Below, one piece after another: positions 1-9,594 of a DNA stretch of 64,000 nucleotides; the first letter of the stretch is position 1; every line of letters begins with the position of its first letter. Location: the NCBI RefSeq assembly GCF_015477765.1, contig NZ_JADLQQ010000009.1, forward strand, positions 62,001 to 126,000, in the 5' to 3' direction. The notes under the pieces were generated by a model that was given only the letters and a program-made list of their open reading frames with translations, made no database searches and was not told the origin of the DNA. The DNA is from Nocardia transvalensis (lineage in GTDB: Bacteria; Actinomycetota; Actinomycetes; Mycobacteriales; Mycobacteriaceae). The position numbers and the translations under genes were made by a program.

Positions 1-512
1 TTTGGTGTTGTTGGAGCGGTTGGGTGATGCGCGGCGGAATGGTCATCGTGTTTTGGGGGTGTTGCGGGGTTCGGCGGTGAATTCGGATGGGTCGAGTAAT
101 GGTTTGACTGCGCCGAGTGGTCCGTCTCAGGAGCGGGTGATTCGGGCGGCTTTGGCGGATGCGGGGTTGGGTGTGGGTGATGTGGATGCGGTGGAGGCGC
201 ACGGTACCGGAACGACGTTGGGTGATCCGATCGAAGCCAACGCCCTGCTCACCACCTACGGCCGCGAGCGTCCGGCCGACCGCCCGCTGTGGTTGGGTTC
301 GCTGAAGTCGAATATCGGGCACACGTCGGGCGCCGCCGGTGTCGGCGGTCTGATCAAGGTCATTATGGCCATGCGGCACGGCATGCTTCCGAAGACGCTG
401 CACGTCGACGCCCCGACCAGCAAGGTGGATTGGGGCAGTGGTGCGGTCTCGCTGCTCACCGAGCCGCGGCCGTGGCCGCCGGACCCGGGCGGACGGCCGC
501 GTCGGGCCGGGG
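1..512 (+). repeat. KS repeat tract, copy 1 (shared with 5385-5896)
   Basis: Positions 1-234 are almost identical to 5385-5618, with only a few mismatches seen (for example near 52 and 119). After a more divergent stretch, 386-512 again matches 5770-5896 closely at the same offset of 5384. The first block uses many TTG, GGT and GTG codons, unlike the C/G-ending codons around it, which suggests a conserved KS block kept alike by recombination between modules. Confidence 0.85.
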
Positions 513-3500
513 TATCCGCCTTCGGCGTCAGTGGCACCAATGCGCACGTCATCGTCGAAGAACCACCGCGGCAACCGGATTCGGCGACGGGGAAGCGGCC
601 TGCCGACGTTCCGGTGGTATGGACTCTGTCCGCGCGAACCGAACAGGCCCTGGCCGCGCAGGCCCGGCAGCTGCGTACGTGGCTGGATGCGCATCCAGGC
701 CATGATCCGGCCGATATCGCTTACAGTTTGGCCACTGCGCGAGCGCATCTGGAGCACCGCGCGGCGCTCATCGGGACCGGTCGGGCCGAATTGCGCACCG
801 CCCTGGATGCTTTCGCCGAGGGTGGTGCCGCCGCCTCCGTGACCACCGGCCGTATCCGCCCGCAGAGGCGCTCCACACTGGCGGTGATGTTTCCCGGGCA
901 GGGCACGCAGTACCGGGGGATGGGTGCCGAACTGTCCCGGCTGTACCCGGTTTTCGCAACCGCGTATCGGGAGATCTGCGCCGAATTCGACCGCCATCTG
1001 GATCATCCGCTCGAAGCGGTCATCGCGGGTGCGGACACACCGGAGTTGCTCGATCAGACCGGTTACACCCAGCCGGCGCTGTTCGCGGTGGAGGTCGCGC
1101 TGTATCGGCTCATCGAATCCTTCGGGATCCGACCGTCGTATCTGATCGGGCATTCCATCGGGGAACTGGTGGCCGCGCACGTGTCCGGCGTTCTGGACCT
1201 GCCCGATGCGTGCCTGCTCGTGGCCTCACGGGCCCGGCTCATGCAGGCCTTGCCGCCGATCGGGGCGATGGTCGCGGTGGCGGCGTCCGAGGAGGAGATC
1301 CGCGCGGATCTCACCGGCTCGGACAGTCGGATTGCCGTGGCCGTCGTGAACGGCCCTGCGGCGGTGGTTCTTTCGGGCCCATACGACGAGATCGTCGCCC
1401 TCGAAACACGGTGGGCGGAGCGGGGCAGACGCACCAAACGGCTCAATATCAGCAATGCCTTCCATTCGCCGTTCGTGGATCCGATGCTCGCCGAGTTCGC
1501 CGACATCGCGGCGAAGGTCCGTGCCGACACACCGCGTATCCCCATCGTGTCGAATGTGACGGGCGCACCGACCCGGGAATTCGGCACCCCCGAGTACTGG
1601 GTGCGCCACGTCCGCGGCACGGTACGGTTCGGTGCCGGTATCGCCTGGCTCGCCGACGCCAGGGTCGACACCTTCATGGAGGTCGGGCCGGGTAGCGCGT
1701 TGTCGGTGGTCACGGGCGACTGTCTGGCAGGGGCGGGACGCTCGGCCGTCGTGGTCCCCACCCTGCGGCGGCGCCGACCCGAGGGCGTCACGCTGCTGAC
1801 CGCGCTGGCACAGGCGTACGTCGGCGGCCACCGCGTGGATTGGTCGGCGACACTGCCCGGGGACGCACGGCGGATCGACCTGCCCACGTATCCGTTCCAG
1901 CGGCAACGGTATTGGATCGACATCGAACCCGCGAACGCGATATCGGCCGCCTGCGGTGTCGCACCCGCGCCTCACCCCCTGCTGGACGGTGCGCTGGAAC
2001 TGCCGGAAGAAGGCGGGTGGCTGTTCGTGGGCAGTTGGTCGCAGGCGAGGCAGCCCTGGCTGGCCGATCACACCGCGTACGGGAACACGATCGTCGCGGG
2101 CGCGACGGTGGCCGAGATGGCGGCACATCTCGGCGGCCTGTCGGGCTTTCCGGTGGTCGCCGAGCTGATGCTGGAGGCTCCGCTGCTGGTGCCGGCCGAT
2201 CGGGCGGTGGCGGTGCAGGTACGCCTGAGCCCGTCCGGTTCGAGCCGACGGTCGTTCACCCTGCACTCCAACGCCGGTGACGGATGGATACGCAACGCCA
2301 CGGCAACGCTGACCGCCGATTCCGGTGCGGTGGAACACCATTCGTGCTGGCCGCCGGACGACGCCGTCGCCGTCGATCTCACCGAACTGTACCCCCGGCT
2401 GGCCGAGCGCGGTCTCGGCTACGGGCCGCGGTTCCAGCGGCTGCGCGCAGCGTGGCGGCGCCCCGACGAGCTGTTCGCCAGGATCGAGCCCGAGCCCACC
2501 GACGAGCGGTCCGATGGGTTCCTGCTGCACCCCGGCACGTTCGATGCCACCCTCCACGCGGCGTTGTTGGAGAAACAGGACGACGACGACGTGGTGTGGC
2601 TGACGTTCGCGTGGTCCGGGGTACGGATCCTGCCGACGGCCCGCTCCGCGAAATCGCTGCTGGTCCGGTTGACTCCGGCCGGAACGGATGCGGTACGGAT
2701 GATCGCGACCGACGAATCGGGCGAGGTCGTCGCTTCGATCGATTCGGTCATCGGCCGTCCGGTCTCGCTCACCCAGTTCGCGGCGGCGCACGGGGGAACA
2801 TCGGACTCGCTGTTCTGCTGGCGCTGGAACGAAATCGAGCAGCCCGCAAGCACTTCCGTGCCGGGCGCTATCGCGGTGGTCGGTACCGCGGCGACGGTGT
2901 CCGCCTTCGACCTGCGCCGCTATCCGGACCTCGCGGGTCTGCTGTCGGATATCGATAGCGGCGCGACCGTCCCGAGTCTGGTGCTCGTCGATCCGGCCGA
3001 GGATCTCGCGGTCCACGTCGACGCGGCGGACGTGCCCGGCGAGACGGCCGCGGTCACCCATCGCACCCTGCGGCTGGTCCAACAATGGTTGGCCGACACC
3101 AGGTTCGCGGGAGCGCGCTTGGTGGTCGGCACCCGCGGTGCGGTGTCGGCCCGGGACGGCGAGGCGCCGGATCCCCGGGTCGCCGCGGTGTGGGGTCTGG
3201 TCCGCAGCGCGCAGACCGAACATCCGAATCGGTTCGCACTCGCCGACGTCGACGGGCCCATCGATGTCCACGCCGTCGGATGTGCTGTCGGCGCGGGGAT
3301 ATCGCAGCTCGCCGTGCGGGACGGCACGGTGCTGGTGCCGCGGCTGCGCCCGATGCGAGTACCGGGCGGACCGCCGCCGTGGCGGGGGATCGACGGCTCG
3401 GTGTTGATCACCGGTGGCACCGGCGGGCTCGGTGCCCTGGTCGCCGAGCATCTCGTTACCGAGCACGGGGTGCGCAGGCTGATCTTGGTCAGCCGCCGCG

Positions 3501-4552
3501 GACCGGAGGCCGACGGAGCGCGGGAACTCGCCGCCGAGTTGACCGAGTCGGGCGCCGCCGTCGAGATCGTGGCCTGCGATGTCGCCGACCGTGCCCAGGT
3601 GGCGGAGCTGATCGCGAAGGTTCGTGCCGAGCATCACCTGCGTGTGGTCGTCCATGCGGCCGGTGTCGTCTCCGACGACGCCGTCACATCGCTGACCCGG
3701 GAGCGGCACGACCAGGTGCTGCGCCCGAAGGTCGACGGGGCATGGCATCTGCACGAGCTGACGGCGGATCTGGACCTCGCGGCGTTCGTCGTCTTCTCCT
3801 CGGCGTCCGGTGTCGTCGGCACACCTGGGCAGGCGAATTACGCTGCCGCGAACGCCTTTTTGGACGCATTGGCGGCGTGGCGGCGCCATCGTGGGCTCGC
3901 CGGGGTGTCGATGGCGTGGGGATTGTGGGCACAGCCGAGCGGCATGAGCCGAGAACTGACCGCGACCGACAAGGCGCGGCTGGCCGATGTCGGCGTGCTG
4001 GAAATCCGCCGCCGGGACGGACTTCTGTTGTTCGACGCGACGGCCACCGCGACCGAACCGGTCGTGATCCCGATCCGGCTGGATACGGCCGCGCTGCGGA
4101 ACCTGGGTGACGCGCTGCCGCCGGTTCTCTCGGATCTGATTCCCGCACCCGAACCCACGGCGGGCACGTTCCGTCGGCGGCTGGCGGGGTTGCCGGAGAC
4201 CGAACGAGTGCCGGAGTTGCAGCGGCTGATATGTGCGGAGATCGCCACCGTGCTGCGCTACCCGTCCCCCGAGGCGATCGATCCCGAATGCGCCTTCACC
4301 GATATGGGCTTCGACTCGCTCGGTGCCATGGAATTGCGCAATCGGCTGAATGCCGGAACCGGCCTTGCCATTCCGACCACGGCGGTATTCGACTATCCCA
4401 CTCCGGAGGCGATCACTCACTATCTGAACGATCAGCTGTTCGGGTCGGCGGCCGCGGAACCGGGGCACGACGCCGCCCACGGTCCCACCGCGGACGAGTT
4501 GGAGACCATGGACGCCGAGTCCCTGATCCGATTGGCGTTGACCGACGAGTGA
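2..4552 (+). CDS. Type I polyketide synthase, C-terminal part (KS-AT-DH-KR-ACP)
   Basis: The reading frame is open at the window edge, so the N-terminal part of this modular PKS is missing. In fragment numbering the order is: end of a KS (H67 of HGTGT and H107 of the NIGHT motif), an AT near residues 295-590 (S385 in GHSIG; NAFH at 485-488, typical of malonyl-CoA selection), a DH (H690 and D848 present, but the Pro of HxxxGxxxxP is Ala), an NADPH-dependent KR near 1130-1320 (GGTGGLG, Y1280, a B-type-like Asp after the HAAG motif) and an ACP (S1439 in GFDSLG). A short tail with acidic residues probably serves as docking domain for the next protein, which starts after a short gap. The module would add one malonyl unit, reduce it and possibly dehydrate it. 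Domain calls are firm; DH activity and substrate choice are inferred. Confidence 0.95.
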   Translation: MVLLERLGDARRNGHRVLGVLRGSAVNSDGSSNGLTAPSGPSQERVIRAALADAGLGVGDVDAVEAHGTGTTLGDPIEANALLTTYGRERPADRPLWLGSLKSNIGHTSGAAGVGGLIKVIMAMRHGMLPKTLHVDAPTSKVDWGSGAVSLLTEPRPWPPDPGGRPRRAGVSAFGVSGTNAHVIVEEPPRQPDSATGKRPADVPVVWTLSARTEQALAAQARQLRTWLDAHPGHDPADIAYSLATARAHLEHRAALIGTGRAELRTALDAFAEGGAAASVTTGRIRPQRRSTLAVMFPGQGTQYRGMGAELSRLYPVFATAYREICAEFDRHLDHPLEAVIAGADTPELLDQTGYTQPALFAVEVALYRLIESFGIRPSYLIGHSIGELVAAHVSGVLDLPDACLLVASRARLMQALPPIGAMVAVAASEEEIRADLTGSDSRIAVAVVNGPAAVVLSGPYDEIVALETRWAERGRRTKRLNISNAFHSPFVDPMLAEFADIAAKVRADTPRIPIVSNVTGAPTREFGTPEYWVRHVRGTVRFGAGIAWLADARVDTFMEVGPGSALSVVTGDCLAGAGRSAVVVPTLRRRRPEGVTLLTALAQAYVGGHRVDWSATLPGDARRIDLPTYPFQRQRYWIDIEPANAISAACGVAPAPHPLLDGALELPEEGGWLFVGSWSQARQPWLADHTAYGNTIVAGATVAEMAAHLGGLSGFPVVAELMLEAPLLVPADRAVAVQVRLSPSGSSRRSFTLHSNAGDGWIRNATATLTADSGAVEHHSCWPPDDAVAVDLTELYPRLAERGLGYGPRFQRLRAAWRRPDELFARIEPEPTDERSDGFLLHPGTFDATLHAALLEKQDDDDVVWLTFAWSGVRILPTARSAKSLLVRLTPAGTDAVRMIATDESGEVVASIDSVIGRPVSLTQFAAAHGGTSDSLFCWRWNEIEQPASTSVPGAIAVVGTAATVSAFDLRRYPDLAGLLSDIDSGATVPSLVLVDPAEDLAVHVDAADVPGETAAVTHRTLRLVQQWLADTRFAGARLVVGTRGAVSARDGEAPDPRVAAVWGLVRSAQTEHPNRFALADVDGPIDVHAVGCAVGAGISQLAVRDGTVLVPRLRPMRVPGGPPPWRGIDGSVLITGGTGGLGALVAEHLVTEHGVRRLILVSRRGPEADGARELAAELTESGAAVEIVACDVADRAQVAELIAKVRAEHHLRVVVHAAGVVSDDAVTSLTRERHDQVLRPKVDGAWHLHELTADLDLAAFVVFSSASGVVGTPGQANYAAANAFLDALAAWRRHRGLAGVSMAWGLWAQPSGMSRELTATDKARLADVGVLEIRRRDGLLLFDATATATEPVVIPIRLDTAALRNLGDALPPVLSDLIPAPEPTAGTFRRRLAGLPETERVPELQRLICAEIATVLRYPSPEAIDPECAFTDMGFDSLGAMELRNRLNAGTGLAIPTTAVFDYPTPEAITHYLNDQLFGSAAAEPGHDAAHGPTADELETMDAESLIRLALTDE

Positions 4553-4572
4553 CTCGATAGGAGTTGTCTGCC

Positions 4573-7500
4573 ATGGCCGTCGACGCCGATGGGCTGATTC
4601 GCGCGTTGCGCGCGACCATGAAGGAGAATGCGCGCCTGCGTGAAGAGAACCGGCGTGGCAGCGAACCGATCGCGGTGGTCGGAATGGCCTGTCGCTACCC
4701 GGGCGGGGTGCGCTCGCCGGAGCAGTTGTGGGAGCTTGTCGCGCAGGGGCGCGACGCCATCGGCGACTTCCCGCGCGACCGCGGCTGGGACCTGGACAAT
4801 CTCTACCATCCGGATCCGGCCCACAAGGGAACCTTCTACATGCGCTCGGGCGGGTTCGTTTCGGGGATTGCCGACTTCGATCCGCGGTTCTTCGGCCTCA
4901 ACCCGCGGGAGGCCTCCGCCATGGATCCGCAACAGCGATGGCTGCTGGAGGCCACCTGGGAGCTGTTCGAAAACGCCGGAATCGACCCGACGACCCTGCG
5001 CGGCAGCGCGACCGGAGTATTCACCGGATCCCTGTTTCAGGACTACACCTATATCTCGATCCAACATGCGGACGCCCTCGGCGGCCGGTGGGGTCTGGGG
5101 ACCATGGGCAGCATCATGTCGGGGCGGATCGCGTACGCGTTCGGTTTCGTGGGTCCGGCGTTGACGGTGGATACGGCGTGTTCTTCGTCGTTGGTGGCGG
5201 TGCATTTGGCGATGCAGTCGTTGCGGCGCGGTGAGAGTGATCTGGCGGTCGCCGGGGGAGTCACGCTGATGTCGACACCCGCGGTGATCCTGGAGTTCAG
5301 CAGATTACGGGGACTGGCGCCGGATGGGCGGTGTAAGTCGTTTGCTGAGGGTGCGGATGGGACGGGGTGGTCGGAGGGTTTGGGTTTGGTGTTGTTGGAG
5401 CGGTTGGGTGATGCGCGGCGGAATGGTCATCGTGTTGTGGGGGTGTTGCGGGGTTCGGCGGTGAATTCGGATGGGTCGAGTAATGGTTTGACTGCGCCGA
5501 GTGGGCCGTCTCAGGAGCGGGTGATTCGGGCGGCTTTGGCGGATGCGGGGTTGGGTGTGGGTGATGTGGATGCGGTGGAGGCGCACGGTACCGGAACGAC
5601 GTTGGGTGATCCGATCGAAGCCAATGTCTTGCTCACTACCTACGGCCGACACCGTTCCCCGGATCGGCCACTGTGGGTGGGCTCGGTGAAATCCAATATC
5701 GGGCACACACAGGCAGCCGCGGGCGCCGCCGGACTGATCAAGGCCATCGGGGCCCTGCGCCACAACACGCTTCCGAAGACCCTGCACGTCGACGCCCCGA
5801 CCAGCAAGGTGGATTGGGGCAGTGGTGCGGTCTCGCTGCTCACCGAGCCGCGGCCGTGGCCGCCGGACCCGAGCGGACGGCCGCGTCGGGCCGGGGTCTC
5901 CTCGTTCAGCATCAGTGGCACCAACGTGCATATCATCGTCGAAGAGGCGCCTGCCGAACAGTCGGCGCGGCAACCGCATTCGTCGATGTCGGTGCGTCCT
6001 GCCGACGCTCCGGTGGTATGGACTCTGTCCGCGCGGACTGCGCAGGCCCTGGCCGCGCAGGCGCGGCAGTTGTGTACGTGGCTGGATGCGCACCCCGGTC
6101 GTGATCCGGCCGATATCGCCTATGGCTTGGCCACCGGGCGAGCGCATCTGGAGCACCGCGCGGCGCTCATCGGGACCGGTCGGGCCGAATTGCGGACTGC
6201 TCTGGACACGCTCGCCGGGCAGCCTGCGCCGACGCGGCCGGACTACCGAGACCGCATCGCCCGCGGTGTCGGCGCCAAGGGTGGTCACCGCGTCGCGTTC
6301 GTCATCGGTTCCGACGGCGCGAGATGGCATCGGGCCGCGGCCGATCTGCTCGGTGCCGCACCGGAATTCGCCCAACGATTCCGGGCCTGTGCCGAGGCCG
6401 TCGCCGCGCATGGGGGAGTAGACCTGATGGGTGTGGTGACCGCTACCCCCTCGGCGCCTCCGCCCGACCGCGGAGATGTCGTCCAGCAGGGGTTGTTCTC
6501 CCTCGCTGTCGCGTCGGCCGCAGTGTGGTGGGCATATCTTCCCGGACGGCATCCCGTCGTGGGCGCCGGTGCGGGCGCGGTCGCCGCCAGGGTGCTCGAG
6601 GGGACTCTCACGCTGGAAGAGGCTGCGCGGGAGGTGGTCTCGGGCGAGGGGCCGACATCCGACCCGGATCGAATCGCCGCATTGGTGGATTCCGGCTACG
6701 GCACCTTCATCGAGCTCGGCCCACGGCCCGCGGCGCCCGGCGGAATCATCCGGATGCTCACCGAAACCGATGGCCCCGGTAGGGCGGTTGTGATCGCTGG
6801 TTTCGCACCGTTCGACCACGACGGAGCGCAGGACATCACGACAGCCGTCGCCGCGGCGTACGCCTGCGGAGCCAGAGTAAATTGGCATCGGATATTCCCG
6901 GCACGGCAAGCGAATCCCCCTATCGACCTGCCCACGTATCCTTTTCAGCGCCGCCGCTTCTGGTTGGGCCCAACGGACTCCGTGCGCTCACCGCGCCCGC
7001 AAACCCCGCATCCCGTCGTCGGATCCGAGGGCGGCACCCTGACCGGACTCGTGCGGCGGGCCGACGCGGCAGGCGATCTTCCCGGCGCCGTCGCGATGCT
7101 GGTCGCCGCGGCCCGGTATCAGCCAACATTCGATTCGATCGCTCGGATCTCGCCGCTGCGATCCGCCGTGCCCGTCTCCAGCGGAGCGGCTCCCATGTTG
7201 ATCTTCGTGCCGTCGTTTCTGGCCGGGTCGGGGCCGCACCAGTTCACTCGTCTCGCCATGGCATTCACCGACCGACCCACGGCCTTCGCCCTGAAACTCC
7301 CGGGGTTCGAACCCGGTTCGCCGCAGCCGGTCTCCTGGCAGGTGGCAATCGAAGCGATCGCCGACAGCATCCGTACGATCTGCCGCGACACTCCCTTCGT
7401 CCTCCTCGGGCATTCGACCGGTGGCATCCTCGCGCACTCGGTGGCCGCACATCTCGAGCAGACCGGTCCGGCGCCGGCCCGCCTGGTCATGATCGACACG

Positions 7501-7830
7501 TTCGATCCCGGCCCCGGCAATGAACCCGATACCCTCCTCTGGGCGATGCACCAGGTCCTGGCCCACACCCCCGACGGTGTCGTCACCGATGACAACCTCC
7601 TGGCCATGGCCAACTACGTACGCCTATCCGAGGAATGGAAACCTCCGTCGATCACCACCCCAACCCTGGCGCTGCGGGCCTCTGTCCCCATCACCCCCGC
7701 CCCTCCGCACCCGCGCGGGTATGCCGCCGACCACGAAATGGACGTGGCCGCCGACCACTTCTCCATCCTGGAGGAACACGCCGACCGCACCGCCCGCGCG
7801 ATCGAAGCATGGCTCCGAAGCATCAGATGA
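4573..7830 (+). CDS. Type I PKS, KS-AT(inactive)-TE, no ACP
   Basis: A 1085-residue terminal PKS protein. ATG 4573 is chosen because AGGAG (4559-4563) lies 9 nt upstream; a TTG at 4564 is the alternative. It starts with a short charged helix like a docking domain. The KS (about 28-455) keeps C203, H338 and H378. The AT-like region (about 545-790) is shortened and lacks its nucleophile: the expected GHSxG is GAGAG at 664-668, and the AFH motif is missing. After the usual post-AT linker the chain runs straight into a thioesterase (S948 in GHSTGG, D975, H1062) without an ACP. The TE should release the chain by hydrolysis or cyclisation. How the KS obtains an extender unit is unclear; it may use a separate ACP or only pass the chain on. 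KS and TE look intact. Confidence 0.93.
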   Translation: MAVDADGLIRALRATMKENARLREENRRGSEPIAVVGMACRYPGGVRSPEQLWELVAQGRDAIGDFPRDRGWDLDNLYHPDPAHKGTFYMRSGGFVSGIADFDPRFFGLNPREASAMDPQQRWLLEATWELFENAGIDPTTLRGSATGVFTGSLFQDYTYISIQHADALGGRWGLGTMGSIMSGRIAYAFGFVGPALTVDTACSSSLVAVHLAMQSLRRGESDLAVAGGVTLMSTPAVILEFSRLRGLAPDGRCKSFAEGADGTGWSEGLGLVLLERLGDARRNGHRVVGVLRGSAVNSDGSSNGLTAPSGPSQERVIRAALADAGLGVGDVDAVEAHGTGTTLGDPIEANVLLTTYGRHRSPDRPLWVGSVKSNIGHTQAAAGAAGLIKAIGALRHNTLPKTLHVDAPTSKVDWGSGAVSLLTEPRPWPPDPSGRPRRAGVSSFSISGTNVHIIVEEAPAEQSARQPHSSMSVRPADAPVVWTLSARTAQALAAQARQLCTWLDAHPGRDPADIAYGLATGRAHLEHRAALIGTGRAELRTALDTLAGQPAPTRPDYRDRIARGVGAKGGHRVAFVIGSDGARWHRAAADLLGAAPEFAQRFRACAEAVAAHGGVDLMGVVTATPSAPPPDRGDVVQQGLFSLAVASAAVWWAYLPGRHPVVGAGAGAVAARVLEGTLTLEEAAREVVSGEGPTSDPDRIAALVDSGYGTFIELGPRPAAPGGIIRMLTETDGPGRAVVIAGFAPFDHDGAQDITTAVAAAYACGARVNWHRIFPARQANPPIDLPTYPFQRRRFWLGPTDSVRSPRPQTPHPVVGSEGGTLTGLVRRADAAGDLPGAVAMLVAAARYQPTFDSIARISPLRSAVPVSSGAAPMLIFVPSFLAGSGPHQFTRLAMAFTDRPTAFALKLPGFEPGSPQPVSWQVAIEAIADSIRTICRDTPFVLLGHSTGGILAHSVAAHLEQTGPAPARLVMIDTFDPGPGNEPDTLLWAMHQVLAHTPDGVVTDDNLLAMANYVRLSEEWKPPSITTPTLALRASVPITPAPPHPRGYAADHEMDVAADHFSILEEHADRTARAIEAWLRSIR
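5385..5896 (+). repeat. KS repeat tract, copy 2 (shared with 1-512)
   Basis: This is the partner of the tract at 1-512. The stretch 5385-5618 has the same TTG/GGT-rich codon use as copy 1, and 5770-5896 repeats 386-512. A similar low-GC3 block surrounds the KS active-site cysteine near 5150-5230. Further weaker similarity continues into the KS-AT linker (about 600-815 versus 6000-6210). Confidence 0.85.
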
Positions 7831-8246
7831 ATGGTTCTCACAGGCTCCAATAGCCAGAGAAAAGCTGTGTCCCCCCTTCATCTGGTAGGCGGATCGGCAT
7901 CAGATGTTTGCTGGAGGTCCTGCGCTGGAGGAGCCGACGGTTCGCTGAAGTCGGCCTGCCGATAGCATCCGCCGTTGACATCGGAGAATGCCGGATGTCA
8001 CACTATGGGCCGGGGCGGCGCTTTGGCTTCAGAAGCCTTCTAATCCTAAAGGCGAATGTTTCAATTGCGGTGCGCTGTGCCCCCTCTGCCGATTGTCGCA
8101 TTGCTGCCTGGGCCGCGAGTCCGACTTCGGACTACTCGTATCCGTTTCCAGCTCCGCGTGATTCTGCGCTGCATGCACCTTGCCGGACCGCCGGCCGGGG
8201 TCGGCGAACTCATCGGTGTCGTTGGCGAAGAAGGTGAAATTTCCAT
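7831..8246. promoter_or_regulatory. Intergenic region with palindromes, possible operon promoter
   Basis: No convincing gene lies in these 416 bases. A TTGACA at 7975-7980 is followed 19 nt later by CACTAT (8000-8005), a weak promoter candidate for the terpenoid operon. Two perfect inverted repeats follow: GGCTTC-A-GAAGCC (8025-8037) and AGTCCGA-CT-TCGGACT (8118-8133). Either could be a regulator-binding site or part of the leader RNA. The role is inferred from position only. Confidence 0.4.
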
Positions 8247-8549
8247 ATGGGATTGTTCGAAGGTCCGATCAATATGCTGGGGCGGGCAGATAGCACCCTC
8301 GTGAGTGTCGACGCCGCGTTACAACACGCTGACGAGACGCTCACCGCCGTCGAGAGCACATTGGCCTCGGTCGAAACAATAATGCAGGCCACCGAGCGAC
8401 GCCTGGCTGAAACGGGTACCGCGCTGGTGTCGATAAAGGAATTGATAGAACGCGCCAATACACAGTTCGGTCTGCTCGAGGAAGTCCTTGCAGCGGCCAC
8501 CGATCTGGTTCAGCGACTCGAGGCGGTCACGCCTCCGCAGTCACGGTAA
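8247..8549 (+). CDS. Small helical (coiled-coil) protein of unknown function
   Basis: A 100-residue protein of unrecognised family. It is almost wholly alpha-helical in character, with regular spacing of Leu, Val, Ile and Ala, many Thr/Glu residues and no signal peptide, which suggests a coiled coil. A weak purine-rich AAGG (8231-8234) lies 12 nt before the ATG. It is the first gene before the polyprenyl synthase and reads in the same direction, so it is probably co-transcribed with the mevalonate/terpene genes. A structural or scaffolding role is only a guess. That it is a real gene is likely because it fills the gap and its codons end mostly in G or C. Confidence 0.6.
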   Translation: MGLFEGPINMLGRADSTLVSVDAALQHADETLTAVESTLASVETIMQATERRLAETGTALVSIKELIERANTQFGLLEEVLAAATDLVQRLEAVTPPQSR

Positions 8550-8580
8550 TTCCCGGGACACAGGAAGTTTGGAGAAAGTC

Positions 8581-9594
8581 ATGGGGCTGCCGGCAACCGC
8601 TGAGAGCTGGATCGAGGTCGACGACCAGCAGCTGATCAGCGACTCGGTCCGCACCGCATTGGGCCAGGTGGAAGACCTCTTGGTGACCGAAATTTCGAAC
8701 GGCCCGTCGATCGTCGTCGACAAGGCACTGCATCTGGTGAACGCCGGTGGCAAACGGTTTCGGCCATTGTTCACCATCATGAGCGCACAGCTGGGTCCGC
8801 ATCCGGATGATCCGCAGGTGGTCACGGCGGCCGCGGTGGCCGAGCTGACCCATCTGGCTTCGCTGTATCACGACGATGTCATAGACGAGGCGCCACTGCG
8901 CCGGGGCGTGGTGAGTGCAAATGCCCGCTGGAACAATACCGTCGCGATCCTCGCGGGAGACTATTTGCTGGCCACCGCCTTCCGATTGGCGACACAAATC
9001 GACGGCAAAGAACTCGAGCAGATGGTGGAAGACACCTTGATCCGGATGCTCACCGGGGAGATGCGCGAATCCATTGGAGTGCGCCCCGACGAGGATCCGG
9101 TTGCTCATTACATGGACGTGATCCGTGACAAGACCGGTGCCCTGATCGAGGCGTGCGCAGGAGCGGGCGCCACCTTCTCCGGTGCTACATCGGACGAAGT
9201 GGAACGTCTACGCAAATTCGGGAACGTTCTGGGCCTGATATTCCAGATATCCGACGACCTCCTCGACCTCGTGGCCGATCAGCAGCTGTCGGGGAAGGAA
9301 CTGGGCACCGATCTGCGGGAGGGTGTTCATACGCTGCCGGTGCTCTTCGCATTGCGCGCACAGGGGACGGAGGCGGATCGATTACGTCGGTTGCTGTCCC
9401 ATCCACTCGAGTCCGAGGCAGAAGTTGCCGAGGCACTGCGTCTGGTGGCCCGGTCGCCGGGCATAGCAGAAACGGTGCGGGTGCTGGATTCACTGAAGGC
9501 CGAGGCCGAATCATTGCTCGCGGCGCTGCCGCGGGGAGCGGGTAATGACGCGCTGCGACAGCTCGTCGAAATGACGGTCGAACGGGTCCGGTGA
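8581..9594 (+). CDS. Polyprenyl diphosphate synthase (E-type, long chain)
   Basis: A 337-residue all-alpha isoprenyl diphosphate synthase that condenses IPP with an allylic diphosphate. It has GGKRFRP at 56-62, the first aspartate-rich motif DDVID at 98-102 and the second DDLLD at 225-229. Small residues (Ala, Ser) sit 5 and 4 positions before the first motif instead of aromatic ones, which usually fits products longer than C15-C20. ATG 8581 is chosen because GGAGA ends 5 nt upstream; an in-frame upstream extension has no ribosome site. It sits directly before the mevalonate genes and in the same operon as a UbiA enzyme and a squalene-cyclase-like enzyme, so it probably makes their prenyl substrate. 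The exact chain length cannot be read from the sequence. Confidence 0.93.
   Translation: MGLPATAESWIEVDDQQLISDSVRTALGQVEDLLVTEISNGPSIVVDKALHLVNAGGKRFRPLFTIMSAQLGPHPDDPQVVTAAAVAELTHLASLYHDDVIDEAPLRRGVVSANARWNNTVAILAGDYLLATAFRLATQIDGKELEQMVEDTLIRMLTGEMRESIGVRPDEDPVAHYMDVIRDKTGALIEACAGAGATFSGATSDEVERLRKFGNVLGLIFQISDDLLDLVADQQLSGKELGTDLREGVHTLPVLFALRAQGTEADRLRRLLSHPLESEAEVAEALRLVARSPGIAETVRVLDSLKAEAESLLAALPRGAGNDALRQLVEMTVERVR

Noticed and set aside
1226..4480. 1084-residue open frame on the minus strand inside the PKS gene
   Set aside because: It mirrors the coding strand of a clearly recognised PKS, is Arg/Gly/Gln-rich without any domain and is a by-product of high GC content.
1..5896. Repeated PKS blocks as an insertion sequence or transposon
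   Set aside because: No terminal inverted repeats or transposase. The repeats are homologous KS domain parts in frame.
7908..8237. 109-residue frame between the PKS gene and the small helical protein
   Set aside because: Composition rich in Arg/Cys/Ser, no ribosome site, and it covers the palindromes of a likely control region.
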